Assembly: GCA_018969485.1 (NCBI GenBank)
Contig: JAGWYG010000023.1
Span: forward strand, 1 to 40,667
Direction: 5' to 3'
DNA: 40,667 bases
Source of the DNA: Chloroflexota bacterium
GTDB lineage: Bacteria > Chloroflexota > Chloroflexia > Chloroflexales > Roseiflexaceae
In this document: in pieces, positions 27,897 to 36,831 of the stretch
How positions within the stretch are numbered: the stretch's first letter is position 1
Layout of the letters: each line of letters opens with the position of its first letter
Notes under the pieces: generated by a model
Database searches by the model: none
Told to the model about the DNA's origin: nothing
The model's input: only the letters and a program-made list of their open reading frames with translations
Program-made: the position numbers and the translations under genes

Positions 27897-30800
27897 TCAT
27901 GGCGTCGTGCGACGCTGCCCGTCGAGCCACTCGACGAGCCGATCGAGCGCGGCGCGCTCGGCAGCGTTGACGCGCTCGGGAGTGGCCAGCGCAAGCATCT
28001 GCCGGGCTTCGAGATAGGCTGCATCGTACTGCAGCATCCCACTCAGCACGAGCGTCAGGTTGCGTCGGGCTTCAAGATTCTGCGGCTGACGCTCGATGAT
28101 GGCACGAAACGCCGCCGCCGCGCGTTCGCGGTCGCCGGCACGGTCCGAGAGCAACCCGATGATCGCATGGATCCGGACATCATCGGGGGCGACGGCGAGC
28201 GCCGCCACGTACCCGTCGCGCAGGCGGGCCAGGGCCGCCGGATGAGTTTCGCCCAGCGCCCGCGCCAGCGCGATGATCTGGGCATCCAGCGCGTGTGGCT
28301 CACGGGCGATCACCGCCAGGTACTGGTCGATCGCGGCATCGACATCGCCGCGCAGACGTGTGAGCTCGGCGCGCCGCACGGCAGTGTCGAGATACGTCGG
28401 ATCGAGCAGCAGTGAGCGCTGCAGGACTGCATCTGCATCGTCGATGCGCCCCAGACGCAACAGGACGCCAGCCCACTCGTTCAGAATCGTCACATCCTGC
28501 GGCGCAATCTCGGCGCCACGTCGATACCAGGATTCGGCCCGGATCAACAGTTGCTGATCGGCGTCATCCTGCTGGTACCAGAACAGGAACATCCGACCGA
28601 GATTCGCATAGTGATCCTTGTTCAGCGGGGCGAGCTCCCGGGCCCGTTCCAACGCCATCGCTGCGAGTTCGAGCAGTTCGACGGCGTCGCGCTGCCGTAG
28701 CAGCGTATGCAGCGTGAACGGCGTCATCTGCAGGAGCGCATCAAGATCAGCGGCTGATGCTGATGGCGTACCAAGGCCCTCGCCGGCGATCCGCTGGGCG
28801 CTGATGGCGAGCAGTCCGCGGCCCAGGCTGAGGAAGTAGAAATCCTGGCGCGGATCGAGCGAAATGGCCGTGACCAACTGGCTGGTGCCGTCGATCAGCT
28901 GATCCATCGTGGCAGACGGCCGATCAATCGTCGATTGTGCGCGTTGATAGACGGCGTCCGCGATCATTGGCGCAATGTTCACCTGCCACGAGACCAGCGA
29001 GGTGACGACGACGATGCCCGCGTATCCGGCGAGGCGCGTCGGTCGGGGCGTCGGGCTGCTGGCTGCGGGAGCATGCTCGGCCGGAGCGCGCGCACGACGG
29101 CGGGCGCGCCGGGGTGGCGCGGGCGCGTCCTCGGGCGGAAGGGGGGGCTCAGGTGCGGGAGCCGTCTCAGGGAGGCGTGCGAGCACGATGATCAGCGCGA
29201 TCGCAATCCAGAACATCAGCAAGGTTGCGACGATCGGGATGCCGCTGAGACCTTCGACCGCGTGGGCAATGATCGCGCTCATCGCTGCCGCAGCGAGGAG
29301 CCGCTGCTCGTGCGTGTCCGCGCGCTCCATCACCCGCCACCCCTGACGAAACGTTGCCAGCATCACCAGCAGCAGGCTGGCCAGGCCGAGGACCCCACGG
29401 GTGATCAGCTCGTCGAGAAACAGCTGGTGGGATCGGTCTGGTGATGCACCACGGGCCTCGATGGTTGCCAGGCTGGGCGGATAGTGCCGACTGAAGACGA
29501 CGAACATCGTCTCGGGTCCCCAGCCGATGATGCTGCGCGTGAGGTCGGAGCGAATCAACCCGATCGCGCCGCCGGCATGCTCGTCACCGGTCCAGATCAG
29601 GCGCCGGACCAGTCCGGTCGCTTGATCGACCTCGAGCAGGCGGCCCATGCGCCCGACGTACGGGATGTCGCGCCACGCCACGATGGTGGGATGATCGCTG
29701 AGGTTGAAGATGAGTAATGCGACGATGGCGATCACGACCGTGAACCCCTTGACCACCAGGATGCGCGCCCACAGCAGCGCACGGGGGTTCTGCCGACGGC
29801 GATCGTGCCGCCAGATCGTGACGATCGCGATCGTCGACAGTGCCAGCAATCCGGCGATGCCGCCAATCCATGGCCCACGACTCTGGGTGAAGATGATGGT
29901 CAATATCAGCGTGATGGCATAGAGCAGCAACCCTGAGCCATGCATCACATGCCATCGCCGACTGGTCGCCGCTAACACCGGGGTGGTGACGGCAAGCACC
30001 GCACCGGAAGTGCCCAGGAGCACGGCGACAATCATCCATGCTGGCCAGGAGCTTCCTCCATGGGCGGATTCTTGTATATATTGCATGCCTGATGCTTGAT
30101 TGAATACGAAACTGATGCCTACAATCAGCACGTATCCAATCAGCACAAACACCGGCATCATGACAGAAGACTCACGACGCTCCAGATAGTGCGCTTTGAT
30201 CAACCATGGGCTTGCTAAACATGCCGAGACAATCATTGAACATGGATAAACCCACCAGTATCGCTCATCCGATGCACGAACCACGGCACTGAATGATAAT
30301 GAAGCATACGTCACCGTGATTCCTGCAGCAATAAAGCAGATATATGCGATGATCCACCGCAGTTCATGAGATGTATTGTGGTTTATATGCTTTTTTGCGG
30401 CATTCAATGATGTGATCATATGTACAATGATGAATGGTATCACCATAATCAAATATGCCGCAGTGAATATCGAATTCCCCATCGTCGATGCAACGCGCGT
30501 GATCACATCGCCGCTCCATGGCAGTGGATCACGTTGATCATGCTGTAGCCAACCATAGCCAACGACAGGAATACTGCCAATGATCAGACAGCTGATCAAT
30601 CGTTGAATTTGCTCTCTTTCGCGTATGTGAGTGACAAGAATGAGGCCAAATAACACATATGTGATGTTGGTGTATGTTCCTTGAAGTCGCTGAAACGACC
30701 CAAAAAAGCTCACATATGGTGCTATAGAGGTCAAAGTTGTCAAGATATACACAACAACGTAGATAATCACCGATATGGCCATGAATTTCTGCCATTCAGG

Positions 30801-31028
30801 CGATTTCTGGGTATCACGATGATTTTTCGTGGTGAATTGCTCGATCAACGATATAAGTGCAATAGATGCCAGAAATAACACCATTGCACGCAGAGTCAAC
30901 GCTTTGTCTGGTTCAAAATGTCGAGATGTCGATAAGTTGAAAAATCCCGGGATGATCAGAATAACTGCACACCATCCCACCTCAAGGATGCGATTACACC
31001 AACGACTTACTGCACTCAGATGATTCAC
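27897..31028 (-). CDS. O-antigen ligase/Wzy-type membrane protein with C-terminal TPR domain
   Basis: A 1043-aa protein. Residues 1 to about 620 hold a dozen or so membrane helices with the Wzy_C-type loop (SRGPWIGGIAG near 383; GWGPETMFVVFSRHYPP near 505; DRSHQLFLDELITRGVLG). A basic, Pro/Ala-rich linker (about 625-655, PAPPRRARRRARAPAEH) and one more helix follow. Residues about 800-1020 are TPR repeats. Such proteins ligate or polymerise lipid-linked glycans at the outer face of the membrane; O-glycosylation ligases look similar. The start is GTG 31028 with AGGAG 6 bases upstream. The first ~320 codons are AT-rich (30361-30420: 20 G/C of 60) while the rest is very GC-rich, so the 5' third may be imported. 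Confidence 0.88.
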   Translation of the reverse strand: MNHLSAVSRWCNRILEVGWCAVILIIPGFFNLSTSRHFEPDKALTLRAMVLFLASIALISLIEQFTTKNHRDTQKSPEWQKFMAISVIIYVVVYILTTLTSIAPYVSFFGSFQRLQGTYTNITYVLFGLILVTHIREREQIQRLISCLIIGSIPVVGYGWLQHDQRDPLPWSGDVITRVASTMGNSIFTAAYLIMVIPFIIVHMITSLNAAKKHINHNTSHELRWIIAYICFIAAGITVTYASLSFSAVVRASDERYWWVYPCSMIVSACLASPWLIKAHYLERRESSVMMPVFVLIGYVLIVGISFVFNQASGMQYIQESAHGGSSWPAWMIVAVLLGTSGAVLAVTTPVLAATSRRWHVMHGSGLLLYAITLILTIIFTQSRGPWIGGIAGLLALSTIAIVTIWRHDRRRQNPRALLWARILVVKGFTVVIAIVALLIFNLSDHPTIVAWRDIPYVGRMGRLLEVDQATGLVRRLIWTGDEHAGGAIGLIRSDLTRSIIGWGPETMFVVFSRHYPPSLATIEARGASPDRSHQLFLDELITRGVLGLASLLLVMLATFRQGWRVMERADTHEQRLLAAAAMSAIIAHAVEGLSGIPIVATLLMFWIAIALIIVLARLPETAPAPEPPLPPEDAPAPPRRARRRARAPAEHAPAASSPTPRPTRLAGYAGIVVVTSLVSWQVNIAPMIADAVYQRAQSTIDRPSATMDQLIDGTSQLVTAISLDPRQDFYFLSLGRGLLAISAQRIAGEGLGTPSASAADLDALLQMTPFTLHTLLRQRDAVELLELAAMALERARELAPLNKDHYANLGRMFLFWYQQDDADQQLLIRAESWYRRGAEIAPQDVTILNEWAGVLLRLGRIDDADAVLQRSLLLDPTYLDTAVRRAELTRLRGDVDAAIDQYLAVIAREPHALDAQIIALARALGETHPAALARLRDGYVAALAVAPDDVRIHAIIGLLSDRAGDRERAAAAFRAIIERQPQNLEARRNLTLVLSGMLQYDAAYLEARQMLALATPERVNAAERAALDRLVEWLDGQRRTTP

Positions 31029-31734
31029 AGTGCGCTCCTGGGGAATCAGTCATTGTTTCGCGATACGCGACAATACATGCGTCATTCCCGTTCTGATCAT
31101 TTGTTCATCGTTGATTTCAAGAAAACCTCGCTTGGCGACCAATTAACCGCATGATTGTTGACAATTGACACGAGTTCGATGATATATGCGACGGTCGACT
31201 GCCAATCAGGCAGGTGTAGTGTCAGGTGATGGAGCCGCAGCGCGGCTACGTCGACGGGACAGCAGCCGCATCACGATCAGCGCGTCTCCAGGTGGCAGAG
31301 CAGATCCCGCGGCAGTCGCGTCATCGGTCGCCGCCTGATTCGATCATCGAGGCTCCGGAGCGTCCGCCTGACGCCAGCACGGCTCCGTCCACGGCGCACT
31401 GTAACGCTTGGCACATCGGATGCGCCGCACGCCGGCGGAGCGCATGAAGCATGGTGGCGCAGCAGACGCCGACAGCCCGCACGCCGCCCAGCGCGCCAGC
31501 CGTGGATCCGATGCTGCCGACGGGCAGTCGCGTGTCACGGCCCCGCCGCCGGCGCGCGCCCGGAGCCGTGTGGCACCAGCGGAGCATGCTGCCCGTCGGC
31601 CTTGCGGCGCCGCCAGTCCGGCGCCGCTGCGGGCAGCCGCCAGCCGGGGCGATCGGCGAGGCGACCACCGTGCGCAGGGAAGCCCGAATGCCAGGCCAGC
31701 GCACCCAGCGATGCGCACACGCATCGCGCGACGC
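31029..31734. other. 706-base gap: AT-rich leader plus uncharacterised GC-rich stretch
   Basis: No convincing coding sequence. The first ~190 bases are AT-rich like the adjacent gene start and contain a hairpin (31052-31074, TCGCG-ATA-CGCGA with outer ATTG/CAAT) just before the ligase ribosome site. A plus-strand TTGACA (31158-31163) followed by TGATATATG (31180-31188) is promoter-like but points at no gene. A perfect 6-bp hairpin sits at 31234-31248. The rest (31250-31700) has only Arg/Ala-rich spurious frames. Confidence 0.5.
31708..31727 (-). terminator. Terminator hairpin after apt
   Basis: A perfect 8-bp stem, GCGATGCG with CGCATCGC and a 4-base loop, 7 bases after the apt stop on the minus strand. 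No T-tract follows. Confidence 0.55.
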
Positions 31735-32256
31735 TCAGAACTCGAGCAACGCGTGGATCGGCCGACCGACCAGCCGCTGTCGGCCGCCAAGTGCCAGCAG
31801 TTCGATGATGAACGCGACCTCGTCGATGACCCCACCAGCCCGCTCGACCAGCGCACACGCAGCAGCGATCGTCCCGCCAGTCGCCAGCAGATCGTCGATG
31901 ACCACCACGCGTGCACCCGGCGTCAGCGCGTCCTGATGGATCTCCAGCACATTCGAGCCATACTCGAGCTCGTATTCGATACGGTAGGTCGCAGCCGGCA
32001 GTTTCCCCGCCTTACGGACCGGAACCAGACCAACCCCCAGGCGATATGCCAGCGGCGCACTGAAGATGAAGCCGCGCGATTCGACGCCGACGACCGCCTC
32101 GATGCCACGCCCCGCATAGCGCTCTGCCAGCAGATCGACGACGGTGCGCAGCGCCGCGCCGCTTGCGAGCAGGGTCGTAATATCCTTGAATTGCACTCCC
32201 GGAATGGGGAAGTCCGGAATATTCCGCACGATGGCGGCCAGTTGTTCACGGTCCAT
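31735..32256 (-). CDS. apt: Adenine phosphoribosyltransferase
   Basis: A 173-aa enzyme of purine salvage (adenine + PRPP to AMP). The N-terminal RNIPDFPIPGVQFKDITTLL and VVGVESRGFIFSAPLAYRLG are characteristic of Apt. KLPAATYRIEYELEYG is the flexible loop, and VVVIDDLLATGGT (117-129) is the PRPP-binding loop. The length is that of the family. I chose ATG 32256, with GGAG 6 bases upstream; an in-frame extension to 32421 passes through the promoter region. It is a monocistronic unit ending in a hairpin. Confidence 0.96.
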   Translation of the reverse strand: MDREQLAAIVRNIPDFPIPGVQFKDITTLLASGAALRTVVDLLAERYAGRGIEAVVGVESRGFIFSAPLAYRLGVGLVPVRKAGKLPAATYRIEYELEYGSNVLEIHQDALTPGARVVVIDDLLATGGTIAAACALVERAGGVIDEVAFIIELLALGGRQRLVGRPIHALLEF

Positions 32257-32313
32257 CGCGATCTCCTCGATGTCTGCGAGCTGCATGGTGGGACATGGCC
32301 ATCGCCGCCCCGC

Positions 32314-32319
32314 AGTATA
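32314..32319 (-). promoter_or_regulatory. -10 candidate of apt
   Basis: Minus strand TATACT preceded by TG without the usual extra base. The leader would be about 50 bases. No -35 box. Confidence 0.4.
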
Positions 32320-32721
32320 CACGATGGCCACCGGATCTGTTGGGCGGGCCCAACGAGCCTGGGGCTGCGTCAACGTCACCGCCGGTGGGGGGCTCGCGGG
32401 CGGCTTCGCCGCCAGCAGCACCCCGAACGCAGAGTCTGAGTCAGCGCTTCACGAGCGACGGCGACGCCCTACGCCGAGCCAGCGTGCGGCGCCTGCCAGC
32501 ACCCCGCCACAGGTAGCCAGCGGGAGGCACTGCACACGTTCGGGGACAGGTTTGTCCAGCGTGGCATGGGATAGCGCCGTCTGATGTGGCAAGCGCACGT
32601 CCAGGCGTTGCGGGATGCCCGGCCGGGGCTCGGGCGCCAGGCGCCGCAGCCGGCCAGGCTCGCCGCGTCATCCCGACAGGCTGCCCGCGAGCGGGCATTG
32701 CGCCCGACGGCCCACACCGTA

Positions 32722-32730
32722 TGATAGAAT
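32722..32730 (+). promoter_or_regulatory. Extended -10 of the small lipoprotein gene
   Basis: TGA TAGAAT; predicted start about 32737. A weak TTGCGC lies 20 bases upstream. The same nine bases occur in the acnA promoter region. Confidence 0.5.
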
Positions 32731-32764
32731 GGAGCCAGACGGCGCCATGCAGCACGAGGTCATC

Positions 32765-33337
32765 ATGCGGAAGCGCTCACAGCGTTTGCTTCACTGGTTC
32801 ATCACCGGCGCCACCGTCCTCATGCTCGGGCTGACAGGATGCGGCGGTGGCGCCAGCGCCGTGATCGAGATCCAGGATCCGGCCGGCGGCGGCATCACGC
32901 CCGAGAGCGTCGTCGAAAACTTCTTCGAAGACCTGCGATCGGCGCTGCAGGAGCCCACCCTGATCGACGAGACATCGCGCAGCTACTGGGTCGAGCGGCT
33001 GACGCGCTACTTTGCACCAGAAGAGCGCTTCGCCCAGCGCATCGCACTCAATGCATCACTGACCCGTTTCGCAGCCGACCGGGCCAAACTCGCCGACGAC
33101 GAGGCGATGTCGCTGGAGATGAACTTTGACCGGCCGATCAAGCTCTCCGACGACGGAGAACGGGCGATGGTCCAGCTCCCCAATGCCTCGATGCTGATGA
33201 TGATCATCCGCAACACGGATCGCGGGCCGGTGACGCTCTACGAGCAGCCGATCGAACTACGGCAGTTGATCGGCAGCTCATCCGGCCTGATCCCCACCAT
33301 CAAGCTGAGCGACCGCTGGTACCTGACCGAGGGATGA
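32765..33337 (+). CDS. Small lipoprotein of unknown function
   Basis: A 190-aa exported protein. The signal peptide MRKRSQRLLHWFITGATVLM leads to the lipobox LTGC with C26. The mature part has a mixed helical segment (TPESVVENFFEDLRSALQ; YWVERLTRYFAPEERF) followed by strands (SLEMNFDRPIKLSDDGERAM). This resembles NTF2-like or DUF4878-type small lipoproteins that follow 'VVENFF' helices, but I cannot name a family. The start is ATG 32765 with GAGG 5 bases upstream; ATG 32747 would lengthen the pre-peptide. It has its own promoter and is separated from glpK by 147 bases carrying another promoter. Confidence 0.82.
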   Translation: MRKRSQRLLHWFITGATVLMLGLTGCGGGASAVIEIQDPAGGGITPESVVENFFEDLRSALQEPTLIDETSRSYWVERLTRYFAPEERFAQRIALNASLTRFAADRAKLADDEAMSLEMNFDRPIKLSDDGERAMVQLPNASMLMMIIRNTDRGPVTLYEQPIELRQLIGSSSGLIPTIKLSDRWYLTEG

Positions 33338-33387
33338 GCGTCGGCGCGGCCGGTATGCGCTCACCCGCACCATCCCGTGAGCAAGCA

Positions 33388-33396
33388 TGCTATAAT
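33388..33396 (+). promoter_or_regulatory. Extended -10 of the glp operon
   Basis: TGC TATAAT, a perfect extended -10, with no good -35 box, suggesting activator dependence. Predicted start about 33403 and a leader of about 82 bases before glpK. Confidence 0.65.
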
Positions 33397-33484
33397 CCGG
33401 GCGATATACCTGCGGCCGGCGAGCCGGTCGGCCGGCCGCGACCGCCGAGCCAACCCGTGGCGTCGCCGAAGGGAGGCCAGATCG

Positions 33485-34981
33485 ATGCACCCCCAGTTCA
33501 TCGCCGCGATCGACCAGGGCACCACCAGCACCCGCTGCATCATCTTCGATCGTGCTGGCACCATCATCAGCCTTGACCAGAAAGAGCACACCCAATCGTT
33601 CCCGCGGCCGGGCTGGGTCGAGCATGATCCCGAGGAGATCTGGGAGCGCACACAGAGCGTCGTGCGGGCCGCGCTCGAGCGGGCCGGGCTGGTGGCAGGG
33701 CAACTGGCAGCGATCGGCATCACCAACCAGCGCGAGACCACCGTCGTCTGGAACCGTCACACTGGGCGCGCCTACGCGCCCGCGATCGTGTGGCAGGACA
33801 CCCGCACCGATCGGTTATGTCATGAGCTTGCGCGCGACGGCGGCATCGACCGGTTCCGCGAGCGATGTGGTCTTCCGCTGGCGACGTACTTCTCGGGGCC
33901 AAAACTCGCCTGGCTGCTCGAGCAGGTGCCGGGGCTGCGCGCGGATGCCGAGCGGGGCGATGCGCTGTTTGGCACCATCGACACCTACCTGATCTGGCGG
34001 CTCACCGGCGCCCACCTGACCGACGTGACCAATGCCAGCCGCACCATGCTGATGAATCTGGCGACGCTCGACTGGGATGCGGCGATCCTGGCGGCGCTGG
34101 GCATTCCGCGGGCGATGCTGCCGCAGATCCGGTCGTCGAGCGACATCTATGGCGAGGCACGTGGCATCCTGGCCGGCGTACCGGTCGCCAGCGCGCTGGG
34201 CGACCAGCATGCCGCGCTGGTCGGGCAGGCATGCTACGCGCCGGGCGAGGCCAAGAACACCTACGGTACCGGGTGTTTCATGCTGCTGAACACTGGCCAC
34301 GAGATCGTCCCATCGCGCAGCGGCCTGCTCACCACCGTGGCATACCGGTTCGGCACCGCGCCGGCGGTGTACGCCCTCGAGGGCTCGATCGCGATCGCCG
34401 GCGCGCTGGTGCAATGGCTGCGCGACAACCTCGGCATGATCACCAGCAGCGCCGAGATCGAAGCGCTCGCGCGCCTGGTCGACGACAGCGGCGGCGTCTA
34501 CTTCGTTCCGGCATTCTCGGGATTATTCGCGCCCTACTGGCGCAGCGACGCCCGTGGCGTGATCGTCGGGCTGACGCGCTACGTCAACCGCAGCCACATC
34601 GCCCGCGCCGCCCTCGAAGCCACCGCATGGCAGACGCGCGAGGTCTTCGATGCGATGGAGCGCGACTCTGGCGTGACGCTGGCGGCACTGCGCGTCGATG
34701 GCGGCATGGTCGCCAACACATTGCTGATGCAACTCCAGAGTGACGTCCTCGGCGTTCCGGTCACCCGGCCGCAGATCACCGAGACGACGGCGCTCGGCGC
34801 AGCATACGCCGCCGGCCTGGCCGTCGGCATCTGGCGCGACCTGGACGAACTGCGGCAGCAGTGGGCCGCCGAGCGTAGCTGGCAGCCGGTGTTGGCGGCC
34901 GACGCCCGTGAGGCGCGCTACCGCGAGTGGAAGAAAGCCGTCACCCGTACGTTTGACTGGGTCGAAGGGGCATCATCGTGA
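33485..34981 (+). CDS. glpK: Glycerol kinase
   Basis: A 498-aa FGGY-family kinase that makes sn-glycerol 3-phosphate from glycerol and ATP. The N-terminus [19 protein letters not shown] is the phosphate-1 motif. [16 protein letters not shown] carries the Arg-Glu pair that binds glycerol. The nucleotide/linker motif [17 protein letters not shown] starts at K257. [19 protein letters not shown] and [15 protein letters not shown] follow. All conserved sites are present and the length is normal. GGGAGG precedes ATG 33485. The stop overlaps the GTG start of glpA by 4 bases. No glycerol facilitator gene (glpF) is in the window. Confidence 0.97.
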   Translation: MHPQFIAAIDQGTTSTRCIIFDRAGTIISLDQKEHTQSFPRPGWVEHDPEEIWERTQSVVRAALERAGLVAGQLAAIGITNQRETTVVWNRHTGRAYAPAIVWQDTRTDRLCHELARDGGIDRFRERCGLPLATYFSGPKLAWLLEQVPGLRADAERGDALFGTIDTYLIWRLTGAHLTDVTNASRTMLMNLATLDWDAAILAALGIPRAMLPQIRSSSDIYGEARGILAGVPVASALGDQHAALVGQACYAPGEAKNTYGTGCFMLLNTGHEIVPSRSGLLTTVAYRFGTAPAVYALEGSIAIAGALVQWLRDNLGMITSSAEIEALARLVDDSGGVYFVPAFSGLFAPYWRSDARGVIVGLTRYVNRSHIARAALEATAWQTREVFDAMERDSGVTLAALRVDGGMVANTLLMQLQSDVLGVPVTRPQITETTALGAAYAAGLAVGIWRDLDELRQQWAAERSWQPVLAADAREARYREWKKAVTRTFDWVEGASS

Positions 34982-36627
34982 GCCGCAGCCTCACCGCCGA
35001 CGTGCTGGTGATCGGCGGCGGCGCCACCGGCGTCGGCGTCGTGCGCGATCTGGCGCTGCGCGGCATCCGCGCAATCCTCGTCGAGAAGGGCGACCTGACG
35101 CACGGCACCACCGGGCGCTACCACGGCCTGCTGCACAGCGGCGGACGCTATGTGGTGAAAGACCCCCAGTCCGCGCAGGAATGTGCCGCCGAGAACGAAA
35201 TCCTGCGGCGGATCATGCCCCACTGCATCGAAGACACCGGTGGGCTGTTCGTCATCACGCCCGCCGACGACGAGCGCTACGCCGAGACCTTTGTCGCCGC
35301 CTGCCGCGCGTGTGGCGTGTGGGTCGATGATGTGCCGCTGGCGGAAGTGATGCGCCACGAGCCGCGGCTCAACCGCAAGCTGCGCCGCGCCTTCGCCGTG
35401 CGCGATGCCGCTGCCGACGCCTTCCTCGCGACCGAAGCCAACGCTGCCGATGCCCGTGCCCGTGGCGCGACCCTGCTCACCTACCATCACGTCACCGACC
35501 TCGAGCTCGAGGGCGACCGTGTCACCGGTGCGCGCTGCGAAGACTTGCGCAATGGCGAGGCGGTGACGATCCACGCCGCGTATACCATCAACGCCGCCGG
35601 GGCCTGGGCCGGCAAGATCGCCGGCCTCGCCGGCCTCGACATCGCCGTCGTCCCCGGCAAAGGCACGATGGTCGCGATGAACCACCGCATCGTCAACTCG
35701 GTCGTCAATCGCTGCAAGCCGCCGGCCGACGGCGACATCATCGTGCCCATCCAGACGGTGGCCGTGCTCGGGACGACCGACATCGCCGTGCCCGACCCCG
35801 ATGTCTTCGGCATCGAACCTGATGAAATCGCGCTGATCCTCGCCGAAGGCGAGCATCTGGTGCCGGGCGTGTCGCGGATGCGCGCCTTGCGCGCCTGGGC
35901 CGGCGTCCGTCCGTTGTATCGCGACGTCGCCGCCGTCGATGATCGCGACATCCCGCGGACGTACAAGCTGCTCAACCATCGCACCCGCGATGGCGTCGCC
36001 GGCTTCGTCAGCATCGTCGGCGGCAAATGGACGACGTACCGGCTCATGGCGCAGGAAGCCGTCGATCTCGTCGCCGCCGACCTCGGCATCGCGATACCCT
36101 GCCGCACCGCCGTCGAGCCATTGCCGCCGGTTCACGGCGCACCGAAGTCCGGCCATCTGACGCTCGGCGGTCGCCTGCGGCATGTCGAATCCGAAGAGCT
36201 CTATGGCGACGTCATCTGCGAATGCGAGCTGGTCACCCGGCGCCAGCTCGTCGATGCGATCACCACCGGCGGCGCCGCCAATCTTGATGATCTCCGGCGC
36301 GATACACGCCTCGGCATGGGCCCGTGTCAGGGTGGATTCTGTACCTATCGGGCCGCGGGATTGTGGCACGAGCTCCGTGGCGCCGATGATGCCGGCGGTG
36401 CGGATGCCGCGGCGGCGCTGACGCGCCACTTCATCCAGGAGCGCTGGAAGGGGCTGGCGGCGATCGCCTGGGGAGATCAGCTGCGGCAGCAGCGGCTCGA
36501 CGAGCTCATCGCCCTCGAGGTGCTGGGCGTCGACCTGCTGCCTGCCGCCGTCATCGCCGACGGCGCGCGCCATCCGACGGTGGTGACCGAGCATGCGGCG
36601 ATCGCGACTGAGTATCATGCTGAATGA
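34978..36627 (+). CDS. glpA: Anaerobic glycerol-3-phosphate dehydrogenase subunit A
   Basis: A 549-aa FAD enzyme that oxidises glycerol 3-phosphate to dihydroxyacetone phosphate. The FAD motif [20 protein letters not shown] is at 9-28. The conserved [20 protein letters not shown] follows. The C-terminal BFD-like [2Fe-2S] domain has C414 and C416 in ICECE and C450 and C455 in GPCQGGFC, which separates GlpA from the aerobic GlpD. It starts at GTG 34978, overlapping the glpK stop, so it is translationally coupled. Electrons should pass through GlpB and the membrane-associated GlpC to quinone. Confidence 0.94.
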   Translation: MSRSLTADVLVIGGGATGVGVVRDLALRGIRAILVEKGDLTHGTTGRYHGLLHSGGRYVVKDPQSAQECAAENEILRRIMPHCIEDTGGLFVITPADDERYAETFVAACRACGVWVDDVPLAEVMRHEPRLNRKLRRAFAVRDAAADAFLATEANAADARARGATLLTYHHVTDLELEGDRVTGARCEDLRNGEAVTIHAAYTINAAGAWAGKIAGLAGLDIAVVPGKGTMVAMNHRIVNSVVNRCKPPADGDIIVPIQTVAVLGTTDIAVPDPDVFGIEPDEIALILAEGEHLVPGVSRMRALRAWAGVRPLYRDVAAVDDRDIPRTYKLLNHRTRDGVAGFVSIVGGKWTTYRLMAQEAVDLVAADLGIAIPCRTAVEPLPPVHGAPKSGHLTLGGRLRHVESEELYGDVICECELVTRRQLVDAITTGGAANLDDLRRDTRLGMGPCQGGFCTYRAAGLWHELRGADDAGGADAAAALTRHFIQERWKGLAAIAWGDQLRQQRLDELIALEVLGVDLLPAAVIADGARHPTVVTEHAAIATEYHAE

Positions 36628-36831
36628 GGATCGCCGCTCTGACGGGCGGATCGTCATGGCATCGCGATCGGCGGCGGCGATGCGCCGCGGCGGCGCGCCG
36701 GCATGGCATCCAGCCTGGCCATCGGGCAGGCGCCGGCGCTGCCGATCGATGCCGACCGCCGTGACGCACCCGGAATCACCACCGATGTCGGTGGGTGAGT
36801 GCGCCCAGCGCGAGCACCTGCAAGGGGAATG

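Larger units (their letters stand above)
32257..32764. other. Divergent intergenic region, apt / lipoprotein
   Basis: 508 bases with no coding sequence I can support. It contains the apt -10 candidate, the lipoprotein -10, and a perfect 7-bp palindrome with a 2-base centre at 32682-32697 (TGCCCGC-GA-GCGGGCA), about 47 bases before the predicted lipoprotein transcript start. The middle (32350-32680) is GC-rich and featureless to me. Confidence 0.5.

Noticed and set aside
31158-31188. Promoter of a plus-strand protein gene in the 706-base gap
   Set aside because: No plausible plus-strand coding sequence follows; kept only as a possible small-RNA promoter.
31321-31704. 127-codon minus-strand ORF in the 706-base gap
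   Set aside because: Arg/Gly/Ala-rich, no ribosome site, no domain; typical of GC-rich noise.
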